Of a stretch of 64,000 bases of DNA, positions 24,801 to 36,866 are shown piece by piece (the first letter of the stretch is position 1; each line of letters starts with the position of its first letter). This stretch comes from Paraphaeosphaeria minitans (taxonomy: Eukaryota > Ascomycota > Dothideomycetes > Pleosporales > Didymosphaeriaceae). The position numbers and the translations under genes were made by a program. Location of the stretch: contig WJXW01000008.1 in NCBI GenBank assembly GCA_015832175.1, positions 2,232,001 through 2,296,000 on the forward strand, written 5' to 3'. The notes beneath the pieces were generated by a model that searched no databases, was not told where the DNA came from, and was given only the letters and a program-made list of their open reading frames with translations.

Positions 24801-25270
24801 TAGAGATAAGGTATAGTTCTTACTACGTAATATAAAAAATAACTAGCTAAAAAAGAAACTTAACTAGCTTAAAGTTAAGTATAGTATAATAGCTATACTA
24901 TCCCTACTTATAGTAACACTAAACCTACCTAGTAATCTCTATAAGACTATCTACATTAACCTTTTTAAGCGAGTGGTAGATAATCCCCTATCTAGTTAGA
25001 CCTAGACTAACGTCTAGCTAGATCTAGCCCTAGAGCTAGAAGAAGCGGACCTAGACCTACGCGAATAGAAAGTAGAGGAGGTCCTATATATTAAAAACGC
25101 CTAGAGTAAATAATAATAGGCGCTAGTAAAGTAGACTAGATAGGTATTACTAACTTAAGTGCTAGTTAAACATATTATAGATACTATAGCTCCAGACCGC
25201 TTTAAGGCCGCCTAGGGGGACTATAGGCATAATAATAGTCCTATCTAGCCTATAAAGAAAAACATATAAA
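21800..25270 (+). pseudogene. Gyp-E pol remnant
   Basis: Reverse transcriptase about 22400-23000: motifs readable as RLYINY, then FKWLVVLFRLTRAP, then the active-site box YLDN at 22832-22843 (original YLDD, second Asp lost). RNase H follows. The integrase core is at about 24140-24560 with DFIVDLP-like and YHPQTNSGIER motifs. A degraded chromodomain-like end is near 25050-25150. All frames are broken by RIP-type stops. Confidence 0.75.
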
Positions 25271-26383
25271 TATTATAAAGGAAGCTATAATAGGTATTTA
25301 AGAATTTATTCTTTTACTAACCTAGTAGAGGCACTATCTATTTAAAAACTACTAACAGCTATTAGTTCTAGGGTTGTAATAACTAAAGTAGCACTAAAGT
25401 AACACTAAGTAGGAATAAAGGGGGGCTATAATAACTATATTACTCTTTACACTAGTAGTAGTAGTAGCTAGGAGGGTGTACTAAGCTAGCCCTAGATAAA
25501 GGTTTAAGTAGAGTTACTCTATAAGACTCTTAATATAGATTAAAAAGTATTCGCTATTAAGCTAGGGCTGCTAAAAGAATAAAGTAGCGTTAGCTAGGAG
25601 CTATTCTAAGTTACTTTATAATAGTAGTAAGTAGGTTAGTAGTCTACGCTTAGGTTTAGGTTATCTTATTTAGGCGCTAGCTTATACTCTCCTTAAATTA
25701 CTAAATGTAATTTCTTATATTATTTATCTATTCTACTATATTATTAGCTAACGCTACTAGATTCTAATTATAGTTACTACTACACTAGACTAAACTTATC
25801 TAGAGTAAAGGTGCCACTAGGGCCATGTTTATACTAAGGGGGGCGACCACTATTCTGTTACTACGCTAAGGTAGGGGTATAGTAGGGGAGTCTAGTTCCT
25901 AAATTAGGCTAGAGTTTTTAAGCGCTAAGTTTAGGTACTACTTATACTACTAGACTAAGCAGTAGAATTTTACTATAAAGGTAGGCAGCGTTCTAGTTAT
26001 AGGCTTCTAGGGGTTAGTGCTATATATTCTAGGATTATAGATATATAAATTACTATTAACCTAGCCTTGCTCTACGTATTTAATCTAAAAGCGCAGAGCC
26101 CGCCTTAAGACTAGGTTATTAGTAAAGGGGGTAGAATTATACTAGTAGGTGGCCTTAGTGCGATAGTAGGCGCTATAAAAGTAGCTTTAGAATAGTTAAT
26201 AGCTGTATAAATATTAATAATAGTCTAAAATATAAGGCTATAGACTTACTTTACGCGCCTAAGCTACTTTAAGCGCCTAATATATTTAATATATATAAGG
26301 CCTATATTAGAATTAGTTAGCTGTTTATCTAAACTATCTCTTTAAAGGACTACGCTTTTAGTAATATAGAGCCGCTTTAAGGT
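25271..26383 (+). other. Gyp-E post-pol region, left part
   Basis: After pol there are two purine tracts of polypurine type (GGGGGGCTA near 25420 and AAGGGGGGCGA near 25835), but no Gyp-E LTR follows either. The region continues after Gyp-5 at 33106, so the true 3' end is about 1.9 kb beyond pol. No clear protein in this part; one frame near 25450-25680 gives a Gln-rich peptide. It could also be a remnant of another element. AAGGT at 26379-26383 is the Gyp-5 target site. Confidence 0.4.
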
Positions 26384-26839
26384 TGTTAAATCTAAGAGGG
26401 TAGCTAGTCCTAAAGGGTTAAGGTTAGTTCTTGGGCAGGAGTACTTACAGAAGGTGGAAGGTCTTATTAATATAATAGTATCTTATAAAGTGTAATAAGT
26501 TAATAATTTAGTCTGCTAGAATCTAAATAATAGATTAATAAACAGATTAAACATAAGTATAGAAAGCCTATTCTTGCGTTCTTATATACTAAGTAGTCCC
26601 ACACATTCTAGAATCCCATATGTCCTAGAGTCCCATATGTCCTAGAGTCCTATATGTCCTAGAGTCCTGTGCGGGCGAGTCCCACGCATCCTAGAGTTCC
26701 TATATAGTTAAGGCCTGTGCGGTCCTTAGGACCCTTAGGACCTATAACCTATTACCTAACTACCTAGTTAGCTAACTCTAGCAGACTAGTAGTCTAATAA
26801 GCTTATGCCCTACTACTTATGCATAGCTAGATTCTAATA
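26384..26839 (-). repeat. Gyp-5 3' LTR, U3 type A
   Basis: 456 bp, TGTTAAATCTAAGAGGG to GATTCTAATA on the plus strand. The type A part contains tandem copies of a 17-base unit like TCCTAGAGTCCCATATG (about 26606-26668). Confidence 0.92.
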
Positions 26840-26939
26840 TTATCCTTCCCCTTTAAGCTTAATGTCCTTATAAGTTAACCACCTATAAAGTTATTATCTT
26901 GTTCTGTTTAATATTGCCACAGTTAAGCTAATTATCTTA

Positions 26940-27441
26940 AGAAAGACTATATTTTTATAATAGTTGCCTATTTATACTATGCTAAAAAGAAATATACTTA
27001 TTATCTTTCTTCTTTACACTTTTAGTGTACTAACTGCGTTAGATAAGGAAACTAGAAGTGTGAGCCTAAAGAGATCCCTTTACTAGATTATTTAAAAATA
27101 GATACTAAAATAGAGAGGTTAAAAAAGTTAGAGGCTAAAGAGAAGGTAAAGCTTTGTGTTAAAAAAGAACTAGCTAAAGTAGCTCTCCTTTGCGCCTATT
27201 AGGCGCGAAAGAAGATGGCGCGCTTATATAATTAGTAAAAGAAATTATATTAAAAAGAATAAGAATTGTTTAATTACAGTATAAGTACTATAGATAGGTT
27301 AGAAGCGCTTAAGGCGTAGGAGGAGTTAGTATAAGCTACTACGTTAATAAATCCTAACGCACTATTAGGCGCCAAGGTGATTAACTAGTCTATTTTGTGG
27401 GCTAGCCCCTATACTAGTGGTGATTCCTAGGTGCGTTCTAG
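26940..27441 (+). pseudogene. Gyp-5 antisense accessory frame, type 1
   Basis: Plus-strand frame opposite to pol. Taking TAA/TAG as former Gln, it reads without other stops: a Cys/Tyr-rich N-terminal part, a zinc-cluster-like CTNCVRQGNQKCE (C-x2-C-x7-C), then a long coiled-coil-like region starting IERLKKLEAKEKVK and a tail with INPNALLGAKVIN. Gyp-6 gives the same protein at the same offset, with extra RIP changes such as Cys to Tyr. The start codon is not resolved. I recall similar Cys-rich plus coiled-coil repetitive proteins in fungal genomes, but have no database result. Confidence 0.65.
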
Positions 27442-30400
27442 TTATTTCTAGTAGAATTTCTTAATCTTTTACTAACAGTTTCCTAGATTATTCTTTAGTT
27501 CCTAGGTGTTTTCGCTATGTGGGTAACCTTTCCACTTAATAAGGTACGTGTTGTCGTGCTAATTGTATTCTAGAATTCTTTTAACTTTAAATTTATTTTC
27601 TTCCTTAGTCTAGTGGTAGAAGGTGGTTTTAACTAGTGTATTAGGGTCTGCTGGTTCTAGTAGTAATACATGGAATACTAGGTGTATCTTTATATCTAGT
27701 AGTAGTTCCAACTTATAGTTCACTAGTGATATTTACTTAGAAATGTAAAATAGTCTAACCTTAACATAATCTAGTTTCTTGTGTTTCTTCTTCTAAGTTT
27801 AAAGGTTCTTTATAAGTAGATATACTTTATCCCCCTTCTTTAGCTAAGGTGCTATTTTTTGTTTTTAGTTTTAGTATAAAATTAATTGCTGCTAAGTTTT
27901 CTTAAGATTTTCTTAGAGTTGTTAGTGTATTTTCTTTATATTTTCTACTATATCTATAGCTTCTTTTGCTTTAATTGTCGTAGAAAATTGTTGGTTAAAG
28001 AGATGTAGGTGTCTTCTATAGTTTACATAGAACAGTGTATGTCCTAATACTGCTAATACTTTGTTATTATAGGCTAACTGTGCTATAAGTAGTAATAAAA
28101 CCTAGTTATTCTTCTAACTATTATAGTAGATGCGTAGGTACGTTTCTATAGTTTGGTTTATACGTTCTATCTATCTGTCTATTTATAGATAGTAAGCTAT
28201 TAATAGTTTTTGTTTTGTTCCAAGTAGTGCCATAAGCGTTATCTAATAATTTAACGTAAAGAGCTTGTCTCTATCGCTAATAATTATTTTTAGGATTCTG
28301 TAGTGTCTAACTAGTTAGTCTAGGATAAGAAAAGTAAGTTCTTTTACCATTATTCTTTTAAGGCATAGAATAAGCTTAACATACTTAATTAGTTGGCAGA
28401 CTATTACTAGTATACTATTGTATTTAATTCCTGTTGTTAGATCCTTAGAATTTAGAATTCCTGTAACAAAATCTATAGTAATATCTTTCTATAGTACTAT
28501 TAGTATTCTAATTGCTTACATTTCTCTATATTTGAGATGTGTGCTATGTTTATTTCTCTAGTATTCTGCACATTTGTAGATATAAGTTATTATAGCTTCC
28601 TTAATTCCTTTAAAGGTGTAATTCCTTTAGATAAGTTCTATTGTCTTTGTAATGCCTAGGTGTCTGTACATAGGGTTATTGTGGTATTATTAGATAATCT
28701 TAGTCTATAGATGTTCTAGAACTTCTTAGTTAATTACTAAAAGTTAATTTAGTTCCGCTATTAGCTCTAGAGATCCATCTTTGGCTTTGCGAAGGATTGT
28801 AGAAAAGGTTTTTGCCTTTTCTCCTACTAAATCACTTTGTTGGCTAAGAGCGTCTACTCTACTATTTTCTTTCCTAGCTATATAGATAATTTTAAACTTA
28901 TACTGCCTAGTGGTTTACAACTATCTTTGTTGTTATAGCATAAGTTCTTTTGTTATTGTAAACCTTAGAAGGTTCTTATAATCTGTGTAGATTTCTAGCG
29001 TTAAGCAACTAAGCGTATAAATCCTCTAGTGCTTTAAGGCTTTAATAATAGCGTAGAGTTCTTTATTATATACGTTATATCGTATTTTAGCGTTATTAAA
29101 TTTGCATAAGTAATAGGCAATTAGGTGCTATTTACTATTACGTTCTTATTTAGCGCAGGCGCCTAGTGTAAGATCGCTAGCGTCTATTTTAAAGCGTAGT
29201 GGTTTATCGCTTCTAAAATAAATAAGGATAGGTTCTATAATACATGCTGTCTTAAGGAGTTAGAATAACATTCCACACTTATTTATTTATTTAAAGGGTA
29301 CGTTCTTCTTTGTAAGATTTGTTAAAGGTATTATAACCTTTATATAATCTTGGATAAATTGTCGATTAAATCCACAGAATCCTAAGAATTCTTAGATATT
29401 CTTAGCTGTCTTTAGTATTAGCTAGTTCTTAATGCATTTAACTTTACTTAGTGCCATCTTAATTCCTTTTATAGTAATAATGTGTCCTAGGAATTTAAGT
29501 TATTTAACATTAAACTTACATTTCTTAAGTTTAATACAAAGGCATGCTTTATCTAGTGCTTTTAGTACTATCTATACATGCTTAGTGTAGTCTAATTTGT
29601 TTTTAGAAAAGACAAGAATATTGTCTATATACGCGATAACAAATATGTCTAGATGTTTACAAAGTACGTTATTAATAAGTGCTATAAAAGCTGCTAGTGC
29701 GTTTGTAAGTCTAAATAGCATAACCTTATACTTAAATAGTCTGTAGCGTAATTAAAACGCTATTTTCTATTCTTTACCTTTCTTAATTTGTATAAGGTAG
29801 TAACTATCTCTTAGATCTATTATTGTGAATATTTTAGCTTAAGACAGTTAATCTTGTAACTCTGTAATATTTAGTAGTAGATATTAGTTCTTTATTATTA
29901 TATTATTAAGTTACTAGTAGTTAACGTATAGTCTATCTAATTCATCCTTTTTCTTAATAAACATAAAAGGGCTTACTACTAGTAACTTTAATAGTTATAT
30001 ATATCCTTTCTTAAGATTTATCTTAATAAAATCACGTTCTTTAAGGAGTTCTTCTCCTATCTTACTATATAGTGGTCTAAAGGGTGGCGTCTTCCCTTCT
30101 TCTAGGTCTATCGTAAGATCCCAGGGTTAATGTTCTAGTAGGTTTACTTTTCCTTCTTTTTCTATAAATATATGTGTCTATTTCCTATACTCTCTTAGTA
30201 AGGTGAGGGGTGTGCTATTATCCTCCTTCTTATGCTTCTTAACCTAGTAGTTCCTGCCAGCGTCTACTAAGGTGTGCTTCTGTTTTTTAACTATCTATCG
30301 CAGTATTATATTATTAATAACTCTCTTATCTACTATTATTTTTAGTTAATGCGTAGGCTTTACTTATAATACACAATTGCAGCGTTTAAATAATATTTTC

Positions 30401-32627
30401 TTTATACCCTAGTTAATCTGTGGGTTCTGTATTATTAACTAAGATAATTCTAAAACTAACTTATACTTAGATCCTAGTAAGACATCTAAGGTAAGTTTCT
30501 CTCTATGTCCTTAGACTATTATTATAGTAGTAACCTCCTAGTATATTTAAGGTATCTTAGGCATTAGGGATCTATTCGCGACATAAATAATGTAAGGTAC
30601 TTCTTTCTTTAACATTATAAGTCCTGCTTGTCTTACTATCTAATAAGATATAAAGTTCCTTCCTACTCCTAAGTCTATAAGAGCTTGAGCCTATATTCCT
30701 TTAAGCTATACTAGTAGCTTAACTAATACTATACTTGCTGTAGCATTTAATTTAATAAAGGCGTCTTCTTATCTAAGTTTAGGCCTAAAAAAGATATCTA
30801 TTTATATAGGTTGTAGTTAAGTTCTAGTGCCTAGTATACGTTTCTAAGCATCTGCTTCTATTATTATTCTTAAGTATGTGGCTTATATAGATTGTCTTCT
30901 TCTTCTTTACGTAAGGATATTCTTCTGTTTTTCCTCTTATAGTCTTTACTGTTCCTGTGTACTAGTTAAATTAGTAGTTCTATTATTACTTCTTATATAG
31001 GGTAGTTTACAAAGCTGTCTAAATGTTTAGCTATATAGTAGTATTTGTAGTCTTAGTTTAGACACGTATACTAGTACAGTTATATATAGTCTCTGTTAAT
31101 AAGTATATTGTAGTATTTGTTGCCCTTTAGCGTAAGGTAAGAAAAGTATTTTACTTATTATTTATCTTAGAGGTGTTTGTTGTAAGCTGTAATAGGGTAG
31201 TCTGTCCATATCTATCTATAGCGCAATTTCTTTCTAGGTTATTTCTTATTCTCCTCTTTCTCTATCTTGTGTTATGTGTATATTAGTTCTTCGCAATGCG
31301 TCTACATATAGAATTAGTGTGTAGGATTTTAGTAGTCTAGATAGTACTTTAGTACGTAGTCTAACTTTTTATTTTTATAGGGTTGCATTCCTTTTAGTGC
31401 CTAGTGGGGTTCTATATAGTCCTAAACATTTAGTTTATACTTAGGTGACATAGGGTTATCTTCTTCCTACCTACTTTATAGGTAAGAAGTAAGAGATCTT
31501 AGTATCTCTTCTACATCTTCTACGTTGTGGTATACGTTAGAGTTGTCTTCTAGATCTTTATATAGTTGTAAGTTAGGTAAATCTAATTGCTTACTTTACT
31601 CTAGTGTAACGTGTTAGTAACTAAATAGCGTTATAATAACTTCCTATTCCTTATTAGGTTCTTAGTCCTTAATAGTTAGTACATTTAACTTAGTTTAATA
31701 GACTTTGTTCTTTAATCTACAGTTTCTAGCTATATAGCCCAGTTTACTATATATAAAGCATTTACAGGTCTTAGTTATTAGTTATTAACTTCTATTAGAA
31801 ACGCGTTTATTAGGCTACTTAGGGCCTATCTTTCCTCCTTTTCCTTTGCCTAAGTAGTTAAACTAGACATCTTCTATTAGTTCGTATCTCTAGTAGTTCC
31901 TTAGCTATTACTTTTGGACAATTCTAATAGAGTTCTTATAAACTATTTTTGCTAGTTGTCTAAAGCTTATCGCCCTAGGGTTTTAGTAGAACTCTTATTA
32001 TAGTGAAAACCACTCTCTATTAATTCTAATAGTTTCTTTATACAGTTTTTTAAAGTTAGCGATTTGTGCACTACTACGTAAGAGTTCCTTATATAGTTTC
32101 TGTTTAAGTCCTTATTTGTATATGTCCTAAAGAGATTTATTATCCTAGTTAAGTTACACAGCGTATCTATAAAACTTAGCTATATACTTAGTAGCTAATT
32201 GTTTCTAAGTTATAGTCTAAATCTTTGCTTTTACAATAGAGTCCTTATTAGTAATTCTAAAGAGTTGTTTAAGGTATTTCTTAAAGTTAGTATAATCCTT
32301 AATAATATTAACTATATTAGCGTGCTTATTTACGTAATTGTTGTTATTATTATTGTAGTCCATTCCTAGGTACTTTTTAAAGTAGAGATGGATTTATAAT
32401 CCTGTATCTCCTCGCATATATATTACTACAAAGATAACTTTCTTTTTGTCTTTAAGGGGTTTGTCTAAGTTAAAGAAGTAGAGGTCTAACTAGAGAATCT
32501 AGACGTTAGTTTAAGATTATTTACTAAAGTAGAAATTAGGTTTATGCGCCTTACTGCTATTCTTTATAAGAGTAATCTTAGCGGCACCTAAAGCTATAGA
32601 AGAGGTAGGAGTTTATAAAGTACTTAT
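27442..32627 (-). pseudogene. Gyp-5 gag-pol remnant
   Basis: Minus strand, from a likely former ATG (now ATA) at 32627-32625. Gag zinc knuckle 31760-31729, then protease, reverse transcriptase with active-site box YIDN at 29631-29620 (original YIDD), RNase H (about 29300-29000), integrase (about 29000-27700) and chromodomain (about 27640-27450). Many TAA/TAG at Gln positions. Bases 27772-28172 (integrase part) are identical to Gyp-6, unlike the flanks. Colinear with Gyp-2, where the frames are clearer. Confidence 0.85.
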
Positions 32628-32644
32628 ATTAAGGGTGTTTAAGA

Positions 32645-33100
32645 TATTAAATCTAAGAGGGTAGCTAGTCCTAAAGGGTTAAGGTTAGTTCTTAGGTAGG
32701 AGTACTTACAAAAGGTAGAAAGTTTTGTTAATATAATAGTATCTTATAAAGTGTAACAAGTTAATAATTTGGTCTACTAGAATCTAAACAATAGATTAAT
32801 AAATAGATTAAATATAAGTATAAAGAGCCTATTCTTACGTTTCTATATACTAAGTAGTCCCACACATCCTAGAATCCCATATGTCCTAGAGTCCTATATG
32901 TCCTAGAGTCCCATATGTCCTAGAGTCCTATGCGGGTGAGTCCCACGCGTCCTAGAGTTCCTGTATAGTTAAGGCCTATGCAGTCCTTAGGACCCTTAGG
33001 ACCTATAACCTATTACCTAACTGCCTAGTTAGCTAACTCTGGCGGACTAGTGGTCTAATAAGCTCGTGCCCTACTGCTCGCGCGCGGCCGGATCCTAACA
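32645..33100 (-). repeat. Gyp-5 5' LTR, U3 type A
   Basis: 456 bp, same length as its partner. It ends GATCCTAACA on the plus strand, keeping the unmutated CA. Confidence 0.92.
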
Positions 33101-33105
33101 AAGGT

Positions 33106-33926
33106 ATAGGTAGAAGTAATAAAGTTAAGATAATTAGCTAGTACACGCCTCTTAGAGGTTATAAAGAGGTAAGGGTAATTACTACTATTAGGCTGCTACG
33201 TAGGCGTGTTAAGGCTTTAGAAAATCTCTTTTACCTTAGCGTTATTAATCTCCTCTTTAGTATACGCATAGCTAGACTTAGTAAGACGCTAGTTTAGATC
33301 TAGAGGGTTATTACTACTACTACTACTAGAACTAAAAATATGTACTAAAGCGGCGCCACGTTAGAGGCTATTATTAATAATATTAATATTAGCTATAGCT
33401 GTGAATAAAACGCTAAAAAAAGGGCTAAAAGGCTAATAAAAGTATAGAGGCGCATAGCGTAAGAATAAAAAGGGGACTAAATTAGGGCTAGAAAGAGGTA
33501 AGCATAGAAGTAGTTATTAAATAGTTAAGAAAGTTAGAATAGGCGCAGGTTAGGGTTAGTATAAGAAAGAGAGAGTAGAGAAGAGAAAAAGGGAGGTAGA
33601 GTAATATAGATATAAGGAGACTGCGATAGTAACGCACTGCTGAGGTAATAGATATATAATAATTATATTAGAAAGGGTAGGAGCACTATCCTATCGCCTT
33701 ATAATAATAAGGTGAATAAATAAACTGCCTAATAAGGGCCCTCGCCCTAAAACCGCCTTAGGGCCGCCTCTATACTATAAGGGAACCCTTACTAAAATAA
33801 CAATAAGTTTCTAATAGAAAAATAACGCCTATAATACTACTACCTTACTATAGCATAATACTCCTAAGATCTCTAAAACCTACTTTATAACTATAAGACA
33901 TTTTAAACTTAGTAAGGTCTAGAGTA
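33106..33926 (+). other. Gyp-E post-pol region, right part, with a basic frame
   Basis: From about 33120 to 33650 one plus-strand frame (same strand as Gyp-E pol) has no stop other than TAA/TAG. It gives a peptide with a helical part and a strongly basic part (for example KKRAKRLIKVQRRIAQEQ). Such Lys/Arg-rich helices occur at the C-terminus of some fungal transposases and in DNA-binding proteins; the identity is not clear. Because RIP also removes TGA, the absence of TGA is weak evidence. Confidence 0.4.
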
Positions 33927-34118
33927 TATAATAGGCTAGGGCTATACCCTAGCCTTTAAAAGGATCTTAAGGAAAGAAACCACCCTAAAGAAGTAGACCT
34001 ACTAAGGAAAACTCTTCTTATAAGCAGCACACCCCCCTATAGAGACTTAATACCTAGAATTTATTCTTTATATTTAGCACTTATAGTTCTATTTACTCTC
34101 TAAGGCTAGCCTATAACA
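33927..34118 (+). repeat. Gyp-E 3' LTR
   Basis: 192 bp, TATAATAGGC (original TGTAATAGGC) to CCTATAACA, followed directly by the CTCTA duplication at 34119-34123. Confidence 0.9.
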
Positions 34119-34368
34119 CTCTAGTGCTTTAAGGCTTTAATAATAGCGTAGAGTTCTTTATTATATATATTATATTATATTTCGGCGTTACTAAATTTAT
34201 ATAAGTAATAGGTAATTAGGTGCTATTTACTATTACATTCTTATTTGGCGTAGGCGCCTATCGTAAGATCGCTAGTGTCTATTTTAAAGCGTAGTGGTTT
34301 ATCGCTTCTAAAATAAATAAGGATAGGTTCTATAATATTTACTGTCTTAAGGAGTTAGAATAACATTC
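34119..34368 (-). pseudogene. Gyp-1 pol remnant: RNase H segment
   Basis: Colinear with Gyp-6 38452-38700 and continuous with Gyp-1 20219 once Gyp-E is removed. It encodes the RNase H part of pol on the minus strand. It is cut at 34368 by Cop-2; CATTC at 34364-34368 is the target duplication. Confidence 0.85.
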
Positions 34369-34563
34369 TGTTAAAGTAAAACACTCACTTCTGTGATTCT
34401 TTCTGGATTCACTAATTCATATCACGGGATTCTTGCCAAGAGGCTCGTTTCTTTTGTATATAGTCTGCCCTTTTAGCATCCTTTCCTATAATTAGCTATT
34501 TGTATTCTTTACAACTCTACTCCTAAATATCCTGTAATAGTTTAAGCCCTTTTTACTACAACA
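34369..34563 (+). repeat. Cop-2 5' LTR
   Basis: 195 bp, TGTTAAAGTAAAACAC to TTTTTACTACAACA. The next bases, GTTATAAGCC, are the possible primer-binding region. Confidence 0.9.
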
Positions 34564-34719
34564 GTTATAAGCCTAGCGCTTAGAACGTAGGATAATTCTC
34601 CCTACCTACTTAGTAACGCTTAAATTATTATACAACACTCTATTTAGAACCTCTCTATAATACAACCCCTCTATTTCTAATTACAAAAATTGTTAAAATA
34701 GCAGAAGTATAGCTTATTA

Positions 34720-35808
34720 ATCGCGCTAGCTAGCCTTACTAGTTTGTCTAGCTTTAATTCTAAGTAAACTTAAAAGGAATCTAGAACTAAATTAATCTAA
34801 AGGCGATTAACGCTTTAGTAATTAATTACGCAAAGCTAGAACAACCTCCACTCCTATAGAAACTATTACTAGTTATAGATATAGCCTCTATAGCGAGTAT
34901 TTAATTATACAAAGCAGAGCTTACTAAGTATAAAATAGATAAAGAGAGCTTTTCTTTATAAATAGCAGAATATAGAGTAGTAGTTTTAGACTAGCAAGCA
35001 GACTATACTAAGATATAGAATCTCTAGACTTAGGTAAATACTATAGTATTGCCTAATGTGCTTACTCCTACTATAATTACTCTAGTTAATACACGCTAAA
35101 CTACGCTTTAGTTTCTAATTTAACTCTTAAAGGAAGATCTCACACTAAATAAAGGAGCTACACAAAATAATATTTAAGCTTTATACTACGCTTATCTTAA
35201 GAAGGCTAAGTAGATAAGACAAAGTCCTAAGACCTAGTTTAAAGAGTGGCAGCTCTTCTATTAAAAAGCGAAGACCTATTTAATTAGCGAAATTAGTAGA
35301 CTACTTACTACCTAAGATTTCCTAAATATAATTACTGCCCGTATAGCACTAAATTAGGCCTAATTAATAAACTAACAGCTAATCTAGGATAAGACGCTAG
35401 GATAGAATTAGATTACGCTAGATAATCTAGGGAAGATATTTTTAGCGCTTATCTAGGAGTATTTAATCTAATCTAGTTCTAATAAAATAAGTAGGGTATT
35501 CGCCACTTTTAATAGATTATTAAGATAATCTACTAACTCTAATAGTTCTAGTTTATCTAATTAGACAAAGAAACAACCGAACTGTCCTTATAAGCCCTAT
35601 ACTTATAGGTAGAAACTAATAGAGTGCTAAAGACTTTAAACCGCAATAGCTAGATTATCCTAGAATAGAACATTATTATTTAATCTCACTAATAAAGAAA
35701 AATTAGAGATTCTTAATTAACTTAAGTAGCCTAAGTAGTCAAACCTTTGTAATGCGATTACAAAGGCAGGATAGAATAAGAAATAATCCTCTACTAAGAC
35801 TATTAAGT
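34720..35808 (+). pseudogene. Cop-2 gag remnant
   Basis: Helical gag peptide, a Ser-rich linker, and a degraded zinc-knuckle-like stretch (NCPYKPYTYRQKLIEC) near 35580-35615 in which Cys/His appear partly changed to Tyr. Interrupted by Gyp-6 at 35808. The frame resumes at 42531 (TAAGT is duplicated at 35804-35808 and 42526-42530). Confidence 0.65.
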
Positions 35809-36264
35809 TGTTAAATCTAAGAGGGTAGCTAGTCCTAAAGGGTTAAGGTTAGTTCTTGGGTAGGAGTACTTATAGAAGGTGGAAGGTCTTGTTAATACAA
35901 TAGTATTTTATAAAGTGTAACAAGTTAATAATTTAGTCTACTAGAATCTAAACAATAGATTAATAAATAGATTAAATATAAGTATAAGAAGCTTATTTTT
36001 GCGTTCCTATATACTAAGTAGTCCCACACATCCCAGAATCCCATATATCCCAGAATCCTATACGTCCTAGAATTCTATACGTCCTAGAATCCTGTGCGGG
36101 CGAGTCCCACGCGTCCTAGAGTTCCTATATAGATAAGGCCTATGTAGTCCTTAGGACCCTTAAGACTTATAACCTATTATCTAACTACTTAGTTAGCTAA
36201 CTCTAGCAAACTAGTAGTCTAATAAGCTTACGCCCCGCTACTCGCGCATAGCTAAATCCTAGTA
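35809..36264 (-). repeat. Gyp-6 3' LTR, U3 type A
   Basis: 456 bp, TGTTAAATC to AATCCTAGTA on the plus strand, with the tandem TCCTAGAATCC-type units. Confidence 0.92.
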
Positions 36265-36364
36265 TTATTCTCCCCCTCTAAGCTTAATATCCTTATAAGT
36301 TAACTACTTATAAAGTTATTATCTTATTCTGTTTAATATTGCTATAGTTAAGCTAATTATCTTA

Positions 36365-36866
36365 AAAAAGACTACATTTTTGTAATAGTTACCTATTTGT
36401 ACTACACTAAGAAGAAATATACTTATTATCTTTCTTCTTTACACTTTTAGTGTACTAACTACATTAAATAGAGAAACTAGAAGTGCGAGCCTAAGGAGAT
36501 CCCTTTACTAGATTATTTAAAAATAGATACTAAAATAGAGAGGTTAGAAAAGTTAGAGGCTAAAGAGGAGGCAAAGCTCTATATTAAGAAAGAGCTAGCT
36601 AAGATAGCTCTCCTTTACGCCTATTAGGCGTAAGAGAAAATAGCGCGCTTACGCAATTAGTAAAAGAAATTATATTAGAAGAAATAAGAATTATTTAATT
36701 ATAGTATAAGTACTATAGATAAGTTAAAAGCGCTTAAGGCGTAGGAGGAGTTAGCTTAGGCTACTATGTTAATAAATCCTAACGCGCTGTTAGGCGCTGA
36801 GGTAATTAACTAGTCTATTTTATAGGCTAGCCCTTATACTAGTGGCGATTCCTAGGTGCGTTCTAG
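36365..36866 (+). pseudogene. Gyp-6 antisense accessory frame, type 1
   Basis: Same protein and same offset as in Gyp-5. The zinc-cluster-like part reads CTNYIKQRNQKCE here: the second Cys is now Tyr (TGC to TAC) and Gly is now Arg. Further TAA/TAG at Gln codons. The following Lys/Glu-rich helical region (KIERLEKLEAKEE) is conserved. Confidence 0.65.

Larger units (their letters stand above)
26384..33100 (-). mobile_element. Gyp-5: full-length chromodomain Gypsy element, U3 type A
   Basis: 6717 bp, flanked by AAGGT (26379-26383 and 33101-33105). LTRs of 456 bp each. Minus strand gag-pol with antisense accessory frame type 1. Exactly the same length as Gyp-6 (6717 bp), with landmarks at the same offsets, so the two copies differ by substitutions rather than visible insertions or deletions. 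Confidence 0.94.
20220..34118 (+). mobile_element. Gyp-E: distinct Gypsy element with nested Gyp-5
   Basis: Flanked by CTCTA (20215-20219 and 34119-34123) with 192-bp LTRs at both ends. Without Gyp-5 it is about 7.2 kb. Gag, zinc knuckle, reverse transcriptase, RNase H, integrase and a weak chromodomain follow in Gypsy order on the plus strand. LTR and protein sequences differ clearly from the Gyp-1 to Gyp-6 family. Inserted into the RNase H part of Gyp-1. RIP-inactivated throughout. Confidence 0.9.

Noticed and set aside
25405..25860. A Gyp-E LTR start after the polypurine-like tracts near 25420 and 25835
   Set aside because: The bases that follow do not match the 192-bp Gyp-E LTR. The true ends with matching CTCTA duplications are at 20220 and 34118.
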